A stretch of 64,000 nt of DNA from Pseudomonas sp. RC10 (GCF_038397775.1 NZ_CP151650.1:868001-932000); one strand, 5' to 3'; positions 26,055-34,936 are shown, numbered from the stretch's first letter. The notes: generated from the letters alone by a model not told the origin. A program made the numbers and translations.

Positions 26055-26390
26055 ATGAACGCTGATTTGACTGAAGAAGAAATGCGTCGTGCACTGTTTG
26101 GTACGGCTGAACGTGAAAGTCAGGTGCCTGCTGTTCCAGTTCAAGAGCCTGTGCCGGAAGTCGTATTCGCGAGGCCGGTGGCAGCTCCCGTAGCCAAGAA
26201 GAAAGTGGCGAAAGCATTCACGCAACGACTTAAGGTCACGCTACGGGTCGGGAACGTTTTCGAGGGGGAAACCTACGAGCTGATTCATGAGGCTGACACG
26301 TTGAGCTCGTTGCTTGCTGAGCAAGAAGCTGTGAAAGCTGCCAGGAAAAAGTACAAATACGTAGAGGTCGTCTCCGTCAAATCGATGTAG
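26055..26390 (+). CDS. Unknown small basic protein
   Basis: 111 residues from ATG 26,055 (MNADLTEEEMRRALFGTAE), a start preferred over one four codons earlier because the following helix looks N-terminal. A Pro/Val/Ala-rich linker (about 28-55) leads to a C-terminal domain VTLRVGNVFEGETYELIHEA. Plasmid- and island-borne homologues are common in Pseudomonas as far as I recall. Function unknown. Confidence 0.6.
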   Translation: MNADLTEEEMRRALFGTAERESQVPAVPVQEPVPEVVFARPVAAPVAKKKVAKAFTQRLKVTLRVGNVFEGETYELIHEADTLSSLLAEQEAVKAARKKYKYVEVVSVKSM

Positions 26391-26433
26391 ACGCAAACCT
26401 GAGCTAATGGTTACGAAAGGGGTGCGCCCGCCC

Positions 26434-27150
26434 CTACTGGCCTCCATTTTCATCAACGGGCGCTTCGCGAGGCTCAATCAGATGTGGGCCCTGATTGCGC
26501 ACGTTGCCCACATCCTTGCCAACCTTGTACCAGTGGAAATCTGCGACGGGCCGGCAGTGCTCGACCGCGATCTCCGCTGCACGCTCGGGTGACGTCTGAG
26601 GATCTACCCATTCTCTCGCATGCTCAGGCGCAAGCACCAATGGCTTGCGATCATGGATATCGACCATGCCCTGGTCGCTCGCCGCTGTGATGATCACGAA
26701 CCCATCAAGGTCATCCGGCTCAAGGCCTCCATGCACCTCAGCTAGGCCGGCGAAGAACATCGGAGTTTGCTCTCTCAAGGTGATGAAGTAGGGCTGCTTC
26801 TTTTTGGGATCAACTGGATCCTTGACCCATTCATACCATCCGTTCGCGGGCGCCAGAACTCGGCCATTGGGCCAAAGCTGTTTAAAAAACTTCCCGCTCA
26901 TGACGGTCTCGACCCTGGCGTTGATCGGATCGGGTCGCTTGCCCTTGGCCCAGAACGGAGCCCATCCCCAACGAACCTTGTCGACGCTCAAGCCTTCCTG
27001 AACAGGGCGGATGATTTCTACCCGCGTGGTCGGTGCGACGTTGTAGCGCTCGATGGGCCAGAGGTCGTAGCCATTGATCACCAACTGCTTTGGAGCAAGC
27101 TCCTTGAGGTAGTGATCCATGGATTCGTAGATCGAGTAGCGTCCGCACAT
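26434..27150 (-). CDS. SRAP-domain protein (HMCES/YedK-like)
   Basis: A 238-residue abasic-site sensor that crosslinks to abasic sites in single-stranded DNA. The N-terminus MCGRYSIYE provides the catalytic Cys2; RYNVAPTT (Asn38), PANGWYEW (Glu107) and DIHDRKPLVL (His166) are the other active residues. The start is fixed by the need for Cys2, so longer in-frame starts are wrong. It is divergent from umuDC/rulAB-like genes with one LexA box between, so it is probably SOS-induced. Confidence 0.95.
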   Translation of the reverse strand: MCGRYSIYESMDHYLKELAPKQLVINGYDLWPIERYNVAPTTRVEIIRPVQEGLSVDKVRWGWAPFWAKGKRPDPINARVETVMSGKFFKQLWPNGRVLAPANGWYEWVKDPVDPKKKQPYFITLREQTPMFFAGLAEVHGGLEPDDLDGFVIITAASDQGMVDIHDRKPLVLAPEHAREWVDPQTSPERAAEIAVEHCRPVADFHWYKVGKDVGNVRNQGPHLIEPREAPVDENGGQ

Positions 27151-27210
27151 GATGTCACCTGTCGAATTTTCTCTCTTACGAGATTGACCGCAAGGCGAGG
27201 AGAACGTTAA

Positions 27211-27226
27211 CTGTATATACGTACAG
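27211..27226. promoter_or_regulatory. LexA-binding site (SOS box)
   Basis: CTGTATATACGTACAG fits CTGT-N8-ACAG exactly. It lies 24 bp before the UmuD-like start and 60 bp before the SRAP start, in a 99-bp divergent spacer, so it can repress both directions. Confidence 0.92.
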
Positions 27227-27249
27227 TAACTCACGACAAGGCTTGCATC

Positions 27250-27681
27250 ATGAGCATCACAATCCTCGGCCCATTGGAAAACGGCGGCGAAAAGCTGCCT
27301 CTCTACTCGTTCAAGGTGCCGGCAGGCTTTCCATCGCCGGCTGCCGATCATATTGAGAAGCACATTTCACTGGATGAGCTTTTCGATGTCCGCGCACCTC
27401 ACGTATACCTCGTGAAGATCGAGGGGGACAGCATGCAGGGGGCGGGGATCTACAACGGCGACATGGTGATCGTTGACCGCAGCCTGTATGCCGAGCACGG
27501 TGACATTGTCATCGCGGCGCTGAATAGCGAGCCGGTCTGCAAGCGCCTGGACATGCACGGTAACTCGGTGATCCTGAGATCTGAGAACCCGAAGTACCCA
27601 CCTCGGCACGTGATGGAAGGCGACGAGTTGGTGATCTGGGGCGTCGTGAAATACAGCATCCGCGATCATGACAACGCCTGA
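27250..27681 (+). CDS. UmuD/RulA-like self-cleaving polymerase V subunit
   Basis: 143 residues of the LexA/UmuD peptidase family. Cleavage would occur at Ala25-Gly26 in FKVPAGFPSP; the catalytic Ser61 is in EGDSMQGAGI and Lys98 in EPVCKRL. Cleaved UmuD' joins the UmuC-type polymerase for translesion synthesis after RecA activation. It overlaps the next gene by 14 bp. The sequence resembles RulA from Pseudomonas plasmids, which gives UV tolerance. Confidence 0.93.
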   Translation: MSITILGPLENGGEKLPLYSFKVPAGFPSPAADHIEKHISLDELFDVRAPHVYLVKIEGDSMQGAGIYNGDMVIVDRSLYAEHGDIVIAALNSEPVCKRLDMHGNSVILRSENPKYPPRHVMEGDELVIWGVVKYSIRDHDNA

Positions 27682-28948
27682 GCCTGTCTTTGCCCTGATC
27701 GATTGCAACAGCTTCTACGCAAGTTGCGAGCGCGTCTTCCGGCCAGATCTTGCACGCACCCCCATTGTTGTTCTCTCCAACAACGATGGGTGTGTGATTG
27801 CCCGCTCATACGACGCCAAGCCTTTCGTGAAAATGGGCCAGCCGTACTTTCAGATCAAAGACCATCTGCGACGAAACGGCGTGGTTGCCTTCAGCAGCAA
27901 CTACGCGCTGTACGGCGATATGAGCGAGCGCGTGATGACCATCATCGAGTCCATGGTGCCGGCGCTCGAGGTCTACAGCATTGATGAAGCTTTCGCAGAT
28001 TTGACCGGCATTCCGGGCGACCTGACGGCCTTTGGCCGGAATATCCGCGCGACGATTTTCAAGCACACCGGCATCCCTGTCGGCGTCGGGATCGCTCGAA
28101 CCAAGACCTTGGCCAAGCTTGCGAATCACACCGCGAAACGCTTGATCGATCAGACTGGCGGCGTGGTCGATTTATGCGATCAGTTCAAATGCGACTGGAC
28201 GCTTCGCAACACCGAGGTTGGTGAGGTGTGGGGTGTCGGTAAGCGGATGAAAGCGCACCTTGAAGTCATGGGCATCAAGAGCGCGATGGACTTGGCCAAG
28301 GCCGATGCCTGGACGCTCAGGCAGAAATTCAGCGTGGTGATTGAGAAGACAGCTCGTGAGCTCGCCGGCACTCCTTGCCTGGAGCTCGGAGAGGCTGATC
28401 CGCCCAAGCAGGAGATTTGCTGCAGCCGGATGTTCGGCAATCGCTTGACCGACATCGAGCCGATCAAAGAAGCCGTGGCCACTTACACGCAGCGGGCGGC
28501 GGAAAAGCTTCGGGCGCAGAACTCTTTGTGCAAGAAGATCCGCGTGAGCATCCGCACCGGCATGTTCAATCCTGAAGAAGCGAAGTACGCCAACGGCGCG
28601 TTGGTTGAGTTGCCGTATCCCACCAACGACGTCCGGCTCATGACAAAAGCCGCGACGGAAGCGGTCAATCGCCTCTTCCGGCCCGGCTTCAAGTACAGCA
28701 AGGCCGAAGTCCTCCTCTTGGATCTACGTCAGCCAGGCGAGTTTACAGACGATCTGTTCGCGCATTCGCAGCCTGCTGTGGCTGACAAGGTGATGGGGGT
28801 GCTGGATGAGATCAATGGCCGCTGGGGGCGGGGCGTACTTCGTTTGGCCAGCGTCCCTTCGGCACCTGGATGGGCGATGCGCCGGGATCTCATGAGCCAA
28901 AGTTTCACCACGAGGTTGGATCAGCTATGGACTGTAAAAGCGAGGTGA
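27668..28948 (+). CDS. UmuC/RulB-like Y-family DNA polymerase
   Basis: 426 residues, full length for the catalytic subunit of DNA polymerase V. Asp12 in ALIDCNSFYASCERVF and Asp106-Glu107 in YSIDEAFAD form the metal site; RTKTLAKLANHTAK and GVGKRMKAHL (helix-hairpin-helix) follow, then the little finger with EICCSRMFGNRL. Carries out error-prone bypass of lesions. Operon with the UmuD-like gene under the LexA box. Confidence 0.95.
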   Translation: MTTPEPVFALIDCNSFYASCERVFRPDLARTPIVVLSNNDGCVIARSYDAKPFVKMGQPYFQIKDHLRRNGVVAFSSNYALYGDMSERVMTIIESMVPALEVYSIDEAFADLTGIPGDLTAFGRNIRATIFKHTGIPVGVGIARTKTLAKLANHTAKRLIDQTGGVVDLCDQFKCDWTLRNTEVGEVWGVGKRMKAHLEVMGIKSAMDLAKADAWTLRQKFSVVIEKTARELAGTPCLELGEADPPKQEICCSRMFGNRLTDIEPIKEAVATYTQRAAEKLRAQNSLCKKIRVSIRTGMFNPEEAKYANGALVELPYPTNDVRLMTKAATEAVNRLFRPGFKYSKAEVLLLDLRQPGEFTDDLFAHSQPAVADKVMGVLDEINGRWGRGVLRLASVPSAPGWAMRRDLMSQSFTTRLDQLWTVKAR

Positions 28949-29037
28949 CAGTGAAAGACGGAGCCGGCATGCGGTGATACCGGTCAAGGCTTAGGGCGCC
29001 CGAAATGTTGGAGATGATCACCTCATGCCTCTCTCTG

Positions 29038-29550
29038 TTAACGCTGGTTCGACGCAGGGCGCCAAACCTTCCAGTAAAAGGTACACGCAAAAGCCATGGA
29101 TACGACCAGCAAAGTCCACCAATTTTCGTTCCTTTGGGCCGTCGTAACCGCGACTTTGATGTTTTCACACTGAGGCCCTGAGGTGCATTTTGGAGTACAG
29201 AGCTGCTGACCATTTAGCTCACACGTCACGATTTGATCGTTGATGATCTGGAGGCTGAAGACCTTGCCCTTATCCCTATCAAATGACATCGCGGTGCGAG
29301 TGAAGAGGTCATACAGTTTTTTCAGCTTCCCCGTTTCAACGTCCACAAACAGATACTGTGATGGGGCATAGCGGGATTTTCCTGGCCCGATTACATGAGC
29401 GAATTTTCCATGCATCAGCCGAGGTTCCGCTTCAGCGTATCCGAATGGCCCGGGATGGCGACTATAGCCATATAGCGCCCAGGCGAGGAGGGACTCGACC
29501 AGAAGAAAAACGATAGTTATTGCGATAAACCCCGGACTCCTGAATTGCAT
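29038..29550 (-). CDS. Unknown membrane protein, 170 residues
   Basis: An N-terminal helix (about 8-28, FIAITIVFLLVESLLAWAL), a periplasmic domain with four cysteines in CELNGQQLCTPKCTSGPQC, and a C-terminal helix (about 147-162). The cysteines suggest disulfides. A strong AGGAGG precedes the ATG by 6 bp. Not recognised; opposite in direction to the polymerase operon. Confidence 0.6.
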   Translation of the reverse strand: MQFRSPGFIAITIVFLLVESLLAWALYGYSRHPGPFGYAEAEPRLMHGKFAHVIGPGKSRYAPSQYLFVDVETGKLKKLYDLFTRTAMSFDRDKGKVFSLQIINDQIVTCELNGQQLCTPKCTSGPQCENIKVAVTTAQRNENWWTLLVVSMAFACTFYWKVWRPASNQR

Positions 29551-29661
29551 CTCTCACCTCCTGTGGATGTGCAAAAGCGTAGGTGAGTCTGACGGACAGC
29601 GCACAGTTATCCCAATTCACTGCCGATAAAGCATTAGTGGAAACAGACAGGAGCGTCGAGC

Positions 29662-29901
29662 ATGACCAGTAACAACCACACTCTTCAAAGAGATCTTCAA
29701 GGCTTGGCCGCAGATCTCAAATGGTCGGCAGTCGAGCTGGTCAGAATTGCTGACCGGTTGAGTCAGGCGGGTAACGAGCCTGACGCCCAAGCGCTTCATC
29801 GCATGATCGCGATGTTTCAGCGAGAGGAGAGCAAGCTCAGTTCTATTGTGACCGAGATTGTGGCTGGGCGGATCGTTCAGATAGACGAAGCGTCTGTGTG
29901 A
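29662..29901 (+). CDS. Unknown small helical protein, 79 residues
   Basis: MTSNNHTLQRDLQGLAADL and a second helix (QALHRMIAMFQREESKLSSIV) suggest a helical hairpin. AGGAG lies 8 bp before the ATG. Its 3' end overlaps the convergent gene at 29,877 by 25 bp. No family recognised. Confidence 0.55.
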   Translation: MTSNNHTLQRDLQGLAADLKWSAVELVRIADRLSQAGNEPDAQALHRMIAMFQREESKLSSIVTEIVAGRIVQIDEASV

Positions 29902-30128
29902 GATGCGGCATCGAGTCTTTCGGCGTTCTCGTCGTATTGAGCAGCTAGTTGTCCGATCAGTCTGTTCACCTGGGCATTGAATTGCCCCAGTGTCCATAGC
30001 ACTTCATTGATATCAACATCGGATGCTCCTTGCGACGCCTGATCTGAGACCTGGAACTCAATTGTTGAAGTCAGCTCGACTTGGTGTTGAACCACGTCGG
30101 CGAGGGCAGCGGTGAATGCGTCCTTCAT
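29877..30128 (-). CDS. Unknown small helical protein, 83 residues
   Basis: MKDAFTAALADVVQHQVEL and a C-terminal helix (INEVLWTLGQFNAQVNRLI). An AAAGGA precedes the ATG by about 6 bp. Convergent with, and overlapping, the 79-residue gene. Both look like small cytosolic helical proteins; function unknown. Confidence 0.5.
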   Translation of the reverse strand: MKDAFTAALADVVQHQVELTSTIEFQVSDQASQGASDVDINEVLWTLGQFNAQVNRLIGQLAAQYDENAERLDAASHTDASSI

Positions 30129-30188
30129 CAGAAATCCTTTTCAAATCGCAGAGTTTGGGACTGGTTGAACGGTCAGTTTTGGAAGCAT

Positions 30189-30971
30189 TTAACCTGAAGG
30201 GTTTTGAAGCCATTTTTTAACGATAGCTTGGTATGTGCCATCTCGCTTGATCCGATCCAGTTCTCCCCTGAACCGTTCTACAGTTGCGTCTGGCGTACCT
30301 GGACTGAAGGCCATGTACAGTCCTTCTTCACTGGATAGCTCGGGCAACGGCAGTGAACGCACCATCGTCGTTTCAGGATCATCCCCATTCTTGCGCATGA
30401 GGTGAATGGCGTTGAGCTCATTGGAGATCCACAGCTCAACGTGATCGACCTTGAGCTTGCGGTAATTATTCTCGTACATGCTGCTGGACTGTAACTCTTT
30501 ACCAACTTGGAACCCGTGGGCCATCAGGTACTGCTCACCGACGTCCTGGTTGACGGTCGCGATGTGATACTGACGGGCATCGTCGAGGGAATTCAGCCAA
30601 ACAGGTCTTTCGGACAGGCTGAACAGAAACCATGTCGTCGGTGCGATGGCTCCGACCCATTTGAAGAGATGTTCGCGCTCTTGGGTTCTTGCCATCGAAT
30701 AGATTAGGACGTTGTCGGAGTGTTGCGCTAAATCAAAGGCGCGAGCCCAAGGCAGAATCTCGATCTTGGGGTTGAGCCCGAGACCGGCCATAACCGCTTG
30801 CACGATTTCCGTACTTAGGCCTGTGACCATTCCGTTTTCTGCCATGTTGTATGGCGGCAACTCCTCGGTGACTACTCGGATCGGAGCTGTAGCCGGATCT
30901 GAGGCGAAGGATAGGCCCGAGGCAGTGAGTAAAAAGACAACGCACAACTGCCTTAAAAGCTGGGAGACCAT
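30189..30971 (-). CDS. Periplasmic solute-binding protein, SBP_bac_3 family
   Basis: 260 residues. A signal peptide (about 1-24, LLTASGLSFAS) precedes an amino-acid-binding fold: IRVVTEELPPYNMAENGMVTG is seen as VVTEELPPYN, then GLSTEIVQAVMAGLG, EILPWARAF and the C-terminal LDRIKRDGTYQAIVKKWL. No ABC permease or ATPase genes are next to it, so it may be an orphan binding protein or a sensor for small molecules. Confidence 0.85.
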   Translation of the reverse strand: MVSQLLRQLCVVFLLTASGLSFASDPATAPIRVVTEELPPYNMAENGMVTGLSTEIVQAVMAGLGLNPKIEILPWARAFDLAQHSDNVLIYSMARTQEREHLFKWVGAIAPTTWFLFSLSERPVWLNSLDDARQYHIATVNQDVGEQYLMAHGFQVGKELQSSSMYENNYRKLKVDHVELWISNELNAIHLMRKNGDDPETTMVRSLPLPELSSEEGLYMAFSPGTPDATVERFRGELDRIKRDGTYQAIVKKWLQNPSG

Positions 30972-31257
30972 TTTGCACCTCTGTTCGCACCGAATACTGC
31001 CGGCAGGTCTGGCTGCGTGACCCTAGGGATTGTCTGTTTTATAAAGGTTAGGGCAGCCCTACTCGCTGGAGTTCATCCGCATGAAACCTAAGGTTTGGCT
31101 TGCGCATACCTTTGAGGGTTTGTGATCGAGTCATCCTCCCCATGTGGAGCACTGCCGCGAGCAGCACATCTCCTGTTACGGATGTCGTGAGCCCTGCAGG
31201 TTAAGTGCCCGCGCGCCAGCTTAAGAACCGCTGCCGTTTGATTACCTGAAGACGTGA
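30972..31257. other. Intergenic region with no recognisable feature
   Basis: About 285 bp between two leftward genes. It must hold the promoter of the binding-protein gene; I see no gene or clear hairpin. Confidence 0.35.
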
Positions 31258-31854
31258 CTACACGAGCACGCCCATGACTGCACTCGCTAGGGCTACGGCC
31301 ATGTTGTCTTTGCTGACTATGGCATCAGGATGGTCTCGCTGGATGACACTGATGGGCATGCTGGCTACGACCGCATCTTGCGGCTCCTGAACCAGGCACT
31401 TTCCACCAGCAGCTGCCACGGCGTTGGCTCCCTGGACGCCGTCGCAGTCCCCGCCTGAAAGAACAACGCAAATCACGCGTGGCCCAAATACCTCAGCCGC
31501 CGTCGTGAACAAACGGTCGGCTGCTGGCCGGGAATATCGAACCTTAGGCCCGTCGCTCAGGTGCAGCAGGCCTGGGGCAGCTATCTCTAAATGCCTGTCA
31601 GCGGGGGCCACATAGATCCGTCCCGACTCAATGTTTTCACCCTCTCTCGCATACTCAACTGGCAACGCCGTGTACCGGCCAATAATGTCAGCCAAATATC
31701 CGGGACTAGAAGGCCCAGAATGGAGAACGATCATGATCGCTGCGGGGAAATCTCGGGGCAGTGCACCTAGTAAGGTTCTCAAAACCTCAAGTGCGCCTTG
31801 AGACCCGCCGATGACAACTATGTCTCTTGCTGGTACTTCAACCTGCATATCCAT
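31258..31854 (-). CDS. Stand-alone CheB-type methylesterase
   Basis: 198 residues consisting of the CheB C-terminal domain only. The catalytic triad is visible as Ser18 (VIGGSQGA), His45 (IVLHSGPSS) and Asp136 (LSGGDCDG). CheB removes methyl groups from chemoreceptor glutamates; here the receiver domain is missing and no CheR or receptor is nearby, so activity would not be controlled by phosphorylation in cis. A strong AAAGGAGA precedes the ATG. Confidence 0.9.
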   Translation of the reverse strand: MDMQVEVPARDIVVIGGSQGALEVLRTLLGALPRDFPAAIMIVLHSGPSSPGYLADIIGRYTALPVEYAREGENIESGRIYVAPADRHLEIAAPGLLHLSDGPKVRYSRPAADRLFTTAAEVFGPRVICVVLSGGDCDGVQGANAVAAAGGKCLVQEPQDAVVASMPISVIQRDHPDAIVSKDNMAVALASAVMGVLV

Positions 31855-31981
31855 GGGCGTCTCCTTTCACCTAAATCATGGACATAGACGGCCTTGGGAT
31901 CGTTCAGTCTTATGGTGGTGCACGTTAACAATGCGCCAGGAAATGCTCGAAGGCCTAAGGGCTGCGGAGGTGGAATGAGCG

Positions 31982-32248
31982 CTAATTACTTTGCTCTTTT
32001 TGGGAGCGGTCATGGCTTCTGAAATTTTTTCTGAACCCGCGAAGATTCATCGCGAACAGGCATACCTGCAGGACGATCAATGCATAGGCATGAGCCGGAA
32101 GCCCCCAGATAATCCATAGGATATTGCTCAGGATGAAGCACCAGAACCCTGTCATTCTCCGCCGCGCTTGCTGCGAGCCAATGAGCCACGCCGCAAGGAC
32201 GGTAACCAGCATCGCCGGCCACTGCACCCAGTCAACGCTGTTCACCAT
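31982..32248 (-). CDS. Small three-helix membrane protein (paralogue A)
   Basis: 88 residues with three predicted helices (WPAMLVTVLAAWLIGS, FWCFILSNILWIIWGLPAHA split by a short turn, ALIVLQVCLFAMNLRG). The NILWIIWG and MNLRGFRKNF motifs recall half-SWEET-like or YgjV-like small transporters, but this is only a similarity of pattern. It is paralogous to the next gene. Confidence 0.65.
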   Translation of the reverse strand: MVNSVDWVQWPAMLVTVLAAWLIGSQQARRRMTGFWCFILSNILWIIWGLPAHAYALIVLQVCLFAMNLRGFRKNFRSHDRSQKEQSN

Positions 32249-32284
32249 GCTGACTGCCCCTGAGGCCTGGGATTGAAACTAGCT

Positions 32285-32587
32285 TCAAAGCGCATTGGGC
32301 TCCCCTCGCTGAGTGGCTGTCCAGTTTTTCATAAAGCCCCTGATATTCATTCCACATAGTATTCCGTCCAGCAGAGCAAGGGCGTAAGCCTCTACATATA
32401 CCCCCCAGACGATCCACAATAGGTTGCCGAGGATGAAGCCTAGGAAAGCGAGCTTTCGCCTTTTGGCACGCTGGGATGCTGCCAGCCATGATGCAACGAG
32501 TATCGTCACCATCGCGGGCCACTGAAGAAAATCCATAGGTTGCTTGGGCGCCTCGGTTGGGTTTGATGAGATGAGGGCGACGCCCAT
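32285..32587 (-). CDS. Small three-helix membrane protein (paralogue B)
   Basis: About 100 residues. After a polar N-terminus, the pattern of paralogue A recurs: FLQWPAMVTILVASWLAAS, FILGNLLWIVWGVYVEAYA, GILCGMNIRGFMKNW. The two genes are tandem, 36 bp apart, both leftward, and probably arose by duplication; they may form a heteromer. A start at MDFLQWPAM, 17 codons in, is also possible. Confidence 0.65.
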   Translation of the reverse strand: MGVALISSNPTEAPKQPMDFLQWPAMVTILVASWLAASQRAKRRKLAFLGFILGNLLWIVWGVYVEAYALALLDGILCGMNIRGFMKNWTATQRGEPNAL

Positions 32588-32787
32588 CAAGAAACTGGAG
32601 CACTGCGGTTATGAATGGTTTATGTGCGTGTTGCAAATGGGGACACAATACGGGAACGGAGATCGTGGTGATGCGACAGCACTCCTCAGGTAGACAGGCC
32701 TCGGCTGAAAGTGTTTTCGATTTGTCTCGGAACTCCTCGTTAACTATGGTGACAAATTGCCATCTTGGATTCTGAAGGTGTCATCCG

Positions 32788-33012
32788 ATGCTGGAATCTC
32801 GTGCTCTAGATCTGCTTCTCACTTTCAGTGATGAAGTCTTCACTAAAATAGATCCCCTCGATTTCACGGCACTGCTGTATCTGAGTGAAAGAGGCTACGT
32901 GAATATCGATACGAGCTCTGGAAAGGTCTGCGCAGCGCGGACTCTTGCAGGGCGGCTGCTCTGTAGCCGACGCTTTGGTAGTCATCATGCGCCACCTAGC
33001 GGCAAGTGTTAG
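32788..33012 (+). CDS. Possible small protein, 74 residues
   Basis: MLESRALDLLLTFSDEVFTK and LLYLSERGYVNIDTSSGKV look like a small winged-helix-type fold, and GAAGG lies about 8 bp before the ATG. The C-terminal part (SRRFGSHHAPPSGKC) is less convincing. It overlaps the convergent gene by 4 bp. Confidence 0.4.
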   Translation: MLESRALDLLLTFSDEVFTKIDPLDFTALLYLSERGYVNIDTSSGKVCAARTLAGRLLCSRRFGSHHAPPSGKC

Positions 33013-33251
33013 CGCGGATTGGGCTGATCATCGAGTTCGGCATTGTCGGGATCAGTGTCTGGCATCTTCTCCTGCTGACCAGCTTGATCGTCGGAGTCCT
33101 TTGGTGTGTCGCCATCGTTGTCTGGTAGCTCATCGACCCCTGGTGCATCGCTGGGATTGAGATCGGTTCGGCTTGGCGATAGAGGATCAGTCGTGCCTGG
33201 CACCGGGTCAGTAGCGCCCGTGCCGCCTTGCAGATCGATGTCATTGTTCAT
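33009..33251 (-). CDS. Small acidic disordered protein
   Basis: 80 residues from ATG 33,251 (MNNDIDLQGGTGATDP), chosen because GGAG lies 6 bp upstream. It is rich in Asp, Pro, Gly and Asn (DELPDNDGDTPKDSDDQAG) with almost no hydrophobic residues, so it should be disordered. Similar acidic proteins occur at 43,722 and 53,738. A hydration or ion-binding role is a guess. Confidence 0.6.
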   Translation of the reverse strand: MNNDIDLQGGTGATDPVPGTTDPLSPSRTDLNPSDAPGVDELPDNDGDTPKDSDDQAGQQEKMPDTDPDNAELDDQPNPR

Positions 33252-33424
33252 GGCGTTCTCCAGATAACTGTGGTGGTTGAGCCCGTCTATTTGATGCACG
33301 AAATTCTAGTGGGTTCGGGCCAAGCGAATTGCGGTCTTAACGTTGACGTTGTGCAGTACCGAGGCGCTGCCTTGCAGGATCCTCAAATTATCAACATGAG
33401 ATTTTCGCTCTGTCGAACGTCCGA

Positions 33425-33862
33425 TTAGCGTCCTCGGCGGGTTTCTAGAAGCCTGCCGACGATGTACCCAACAACGACCATGGCGGCAGTGGTCGCAATT
33501 AGGAAGGCTTGAGCTGGGTTTTGAATGGCAAGGCGCTGATTGGCTTGATCAAATGACTGATCTGCGGGGTCATCGACTTGGGCTGATACTTCAACCTCCG
33601 ACAATGTGAGTGTTGTACCGTCCTCCAGATGGAGGTTCAGGTCGATAATTGTGCCTGCCAGCCCGCCTGGAAAAGCTGACTCCCCCACTGAGCTGACCTG
33701 ATCAACCATAAACTGGTCGCCGTCCATCCAGCCGACGGCAGTTAAAAGCTCTGGATGAAGAAAGTATTTGCCGTCTAGAAAGAACCCCGTGAATTCTGGA
33801 GCACCATCTACGTTTTCGATGATGTACCGCTCACCTGCTTTCATGCCTGTGGGGTTGTTCAT
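33425..33862 (-). CDS. Unknown protein with C-terminal membrane anchor
   Basis: 145 residues, MNNPTGMKAGERYIIENVDG, a beta-rich middle (LDGKYFLHPELLTAVGWMDG) and a C-terminal helix (FLIATTAAMVVVGYIVGRLL) followed by ETRRGR, so it is tail-anchored with the bulk in the cytosol. GGAGG lies 8 bp before the ATG, and a palindrome GGGAACGTTCCC lies 44 bp upstream. Confidence 0.6.
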   Translation of the reverse strand: MNNPTGMKAGERYIIENVDGAPEFTGFFLDGKYFLHPELLTAVGWMDGDQFMVDQVSSVGESAFPGGLAGTIIDLNLHLEDGTTLTLSEVEVSAQVDDPADQSFDQANQRLAIQNPAQAFLIATTAAMVVVGYIVGRLLETRRGR

Positions 33863-34218
33863 AAATCATTCCTCCAGTTAGTGAAGGATAGAGGTACTGC
33901 GTGGCGGGAACGTTCCCACTCCTGGATCAAGGGTGGTTCCAATGTCACTTTCGGCGCTAAGCCAGTCCGAGGAAAATGCTTGGCGTCACTGACCGAGGCA
34001 GATTTCGGTTGAAATTTAATTCGGAGTTCACGGCAACTTCAGGGCCTCCGACTTGATACCGAGGCGCCACAGTCCGAGCTCGACGAGGTGTCCACTACGG
34101 ATGGCAATGCGCCGGACGTAGTGTTGTACCCTTCGTCTGCATGGCCGTCGGTCGGCCACGGGAAACGAGCTTCCATTGATCATCACTAAATGCATACGAC
34201 AACCTGCGGATGTGATGT
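33863..34218. other. Intergenic region with palindrome
   Basis: 356 bp between divergent genes. The only notable element is the perfect 12-bp palindrome GGGAACGTTCCC at 33,906-33,917, part of a motif seen upstream of other leftward genes of this block. No gene is visible. Confidence 0.5.
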
Positions 34219-34581
34219 ATGACGGCCACAGTACTCTTAGTTGAGGACGAGGAAATGCTGCGAGTACTGCTTAGCGAAGCGCTCTCGCTGATCGATCTGG
34301 AAATAGTCTGTTGCCGGAGTGCTGATGAGGCAATGATCACGCTTGAACAAGCCCATCCATTTTCGTTAGTAATTACGGATATCTGTATGCCCGGCACGCT
34401 TGATGGTATCGAGTTGGCCGAAAAGATCTGGCATCGTTGGCCTCATTTGCCGGTCATCATCTCCTCTGGGAACCGGGTAATTCGGAGAGAAAAGCTTCCT
34501 GATAATGCCTCGTTTCTACGCAAACCTTGGAGTCTTGAACAGTTACATCAAATCGTGCTGCACCACTTGGCGTCAGAATGA
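34219..34581 (+). CDS. Single-domain response regulator (CheY-like)
   Basis: 120 residues forming one receiver domain. Phospho-acceptor Asp54 (VITDICMPGT), acidic pocket Asp10-Glu11 (LLVEDEEML), switch Ser (IISSGN) and Lys102 (LRKPWS) are present. There is no output domain and no kinase next to it, so it may take phosphate from a kinase elsewhere. The ATG has no clear ribosome site. Confidence 0.9.
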   Translation: MTATVLLVEDEEMLRVLLSEALSLIDLEIVCCRSADEAMITLEQAHPFSLVITDICMPGTLDGIELAEKIWHRWPHLPVIISSGNRVIRREKLPDNASFLRKPWSLEQLHQIVLHHLASE

Positions 34582-34693
34582 CTCTTCAAATCATCTGAGA
34601 ACGCTCGGCTACTCAACGGGTCAGATGTGAAATCCTTTTGAAGATCACCTAGTGGCTAATTGGTTTCGCCTGGAAGTAACGCGAGGAGTTGAA

Positions 34694-34936
34694 ATGTTCG
34701 CCTGCCTTCGTCGGGTCAGACGACATATATCTTCCTCTCTCCCCACCGGGCAAAGCTGCACGGTGACTACGGGTGTTCATCGCTTTAGCGGAATCTCCTA
34801 TATCTACGTTGATAACGAGACCGTCGCCACCTTGATCGGAGCAGTGCCTGCAAGGCCGCCCAGGGCATCGCCAGTATTCTTCGTTACCTATGGCGAAGAT
34901 GTTTTCGGCGGCGGAGTTATTTGTGATTTTCCATGA
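34694..34936 (+). CDS. Unknown small protein, 80 residues
   Basis: Starts MFACLRRVRRHISSSLPTG after GAGGAG (7 bp), preferred over an upstream frame start. It has a beta-rich domain (FSGISYIYVDNETVATL, FFVTYGEDVFGGGVICDF). Not recognised. Confidence 0.45.
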   Translation: MFACLRRVRRHISSSLPTGQSCTVTTGVHRFSGISYIYVDNETVATLIGAVPARPPRASPVFFVTYGEDVFGGGVICDFP

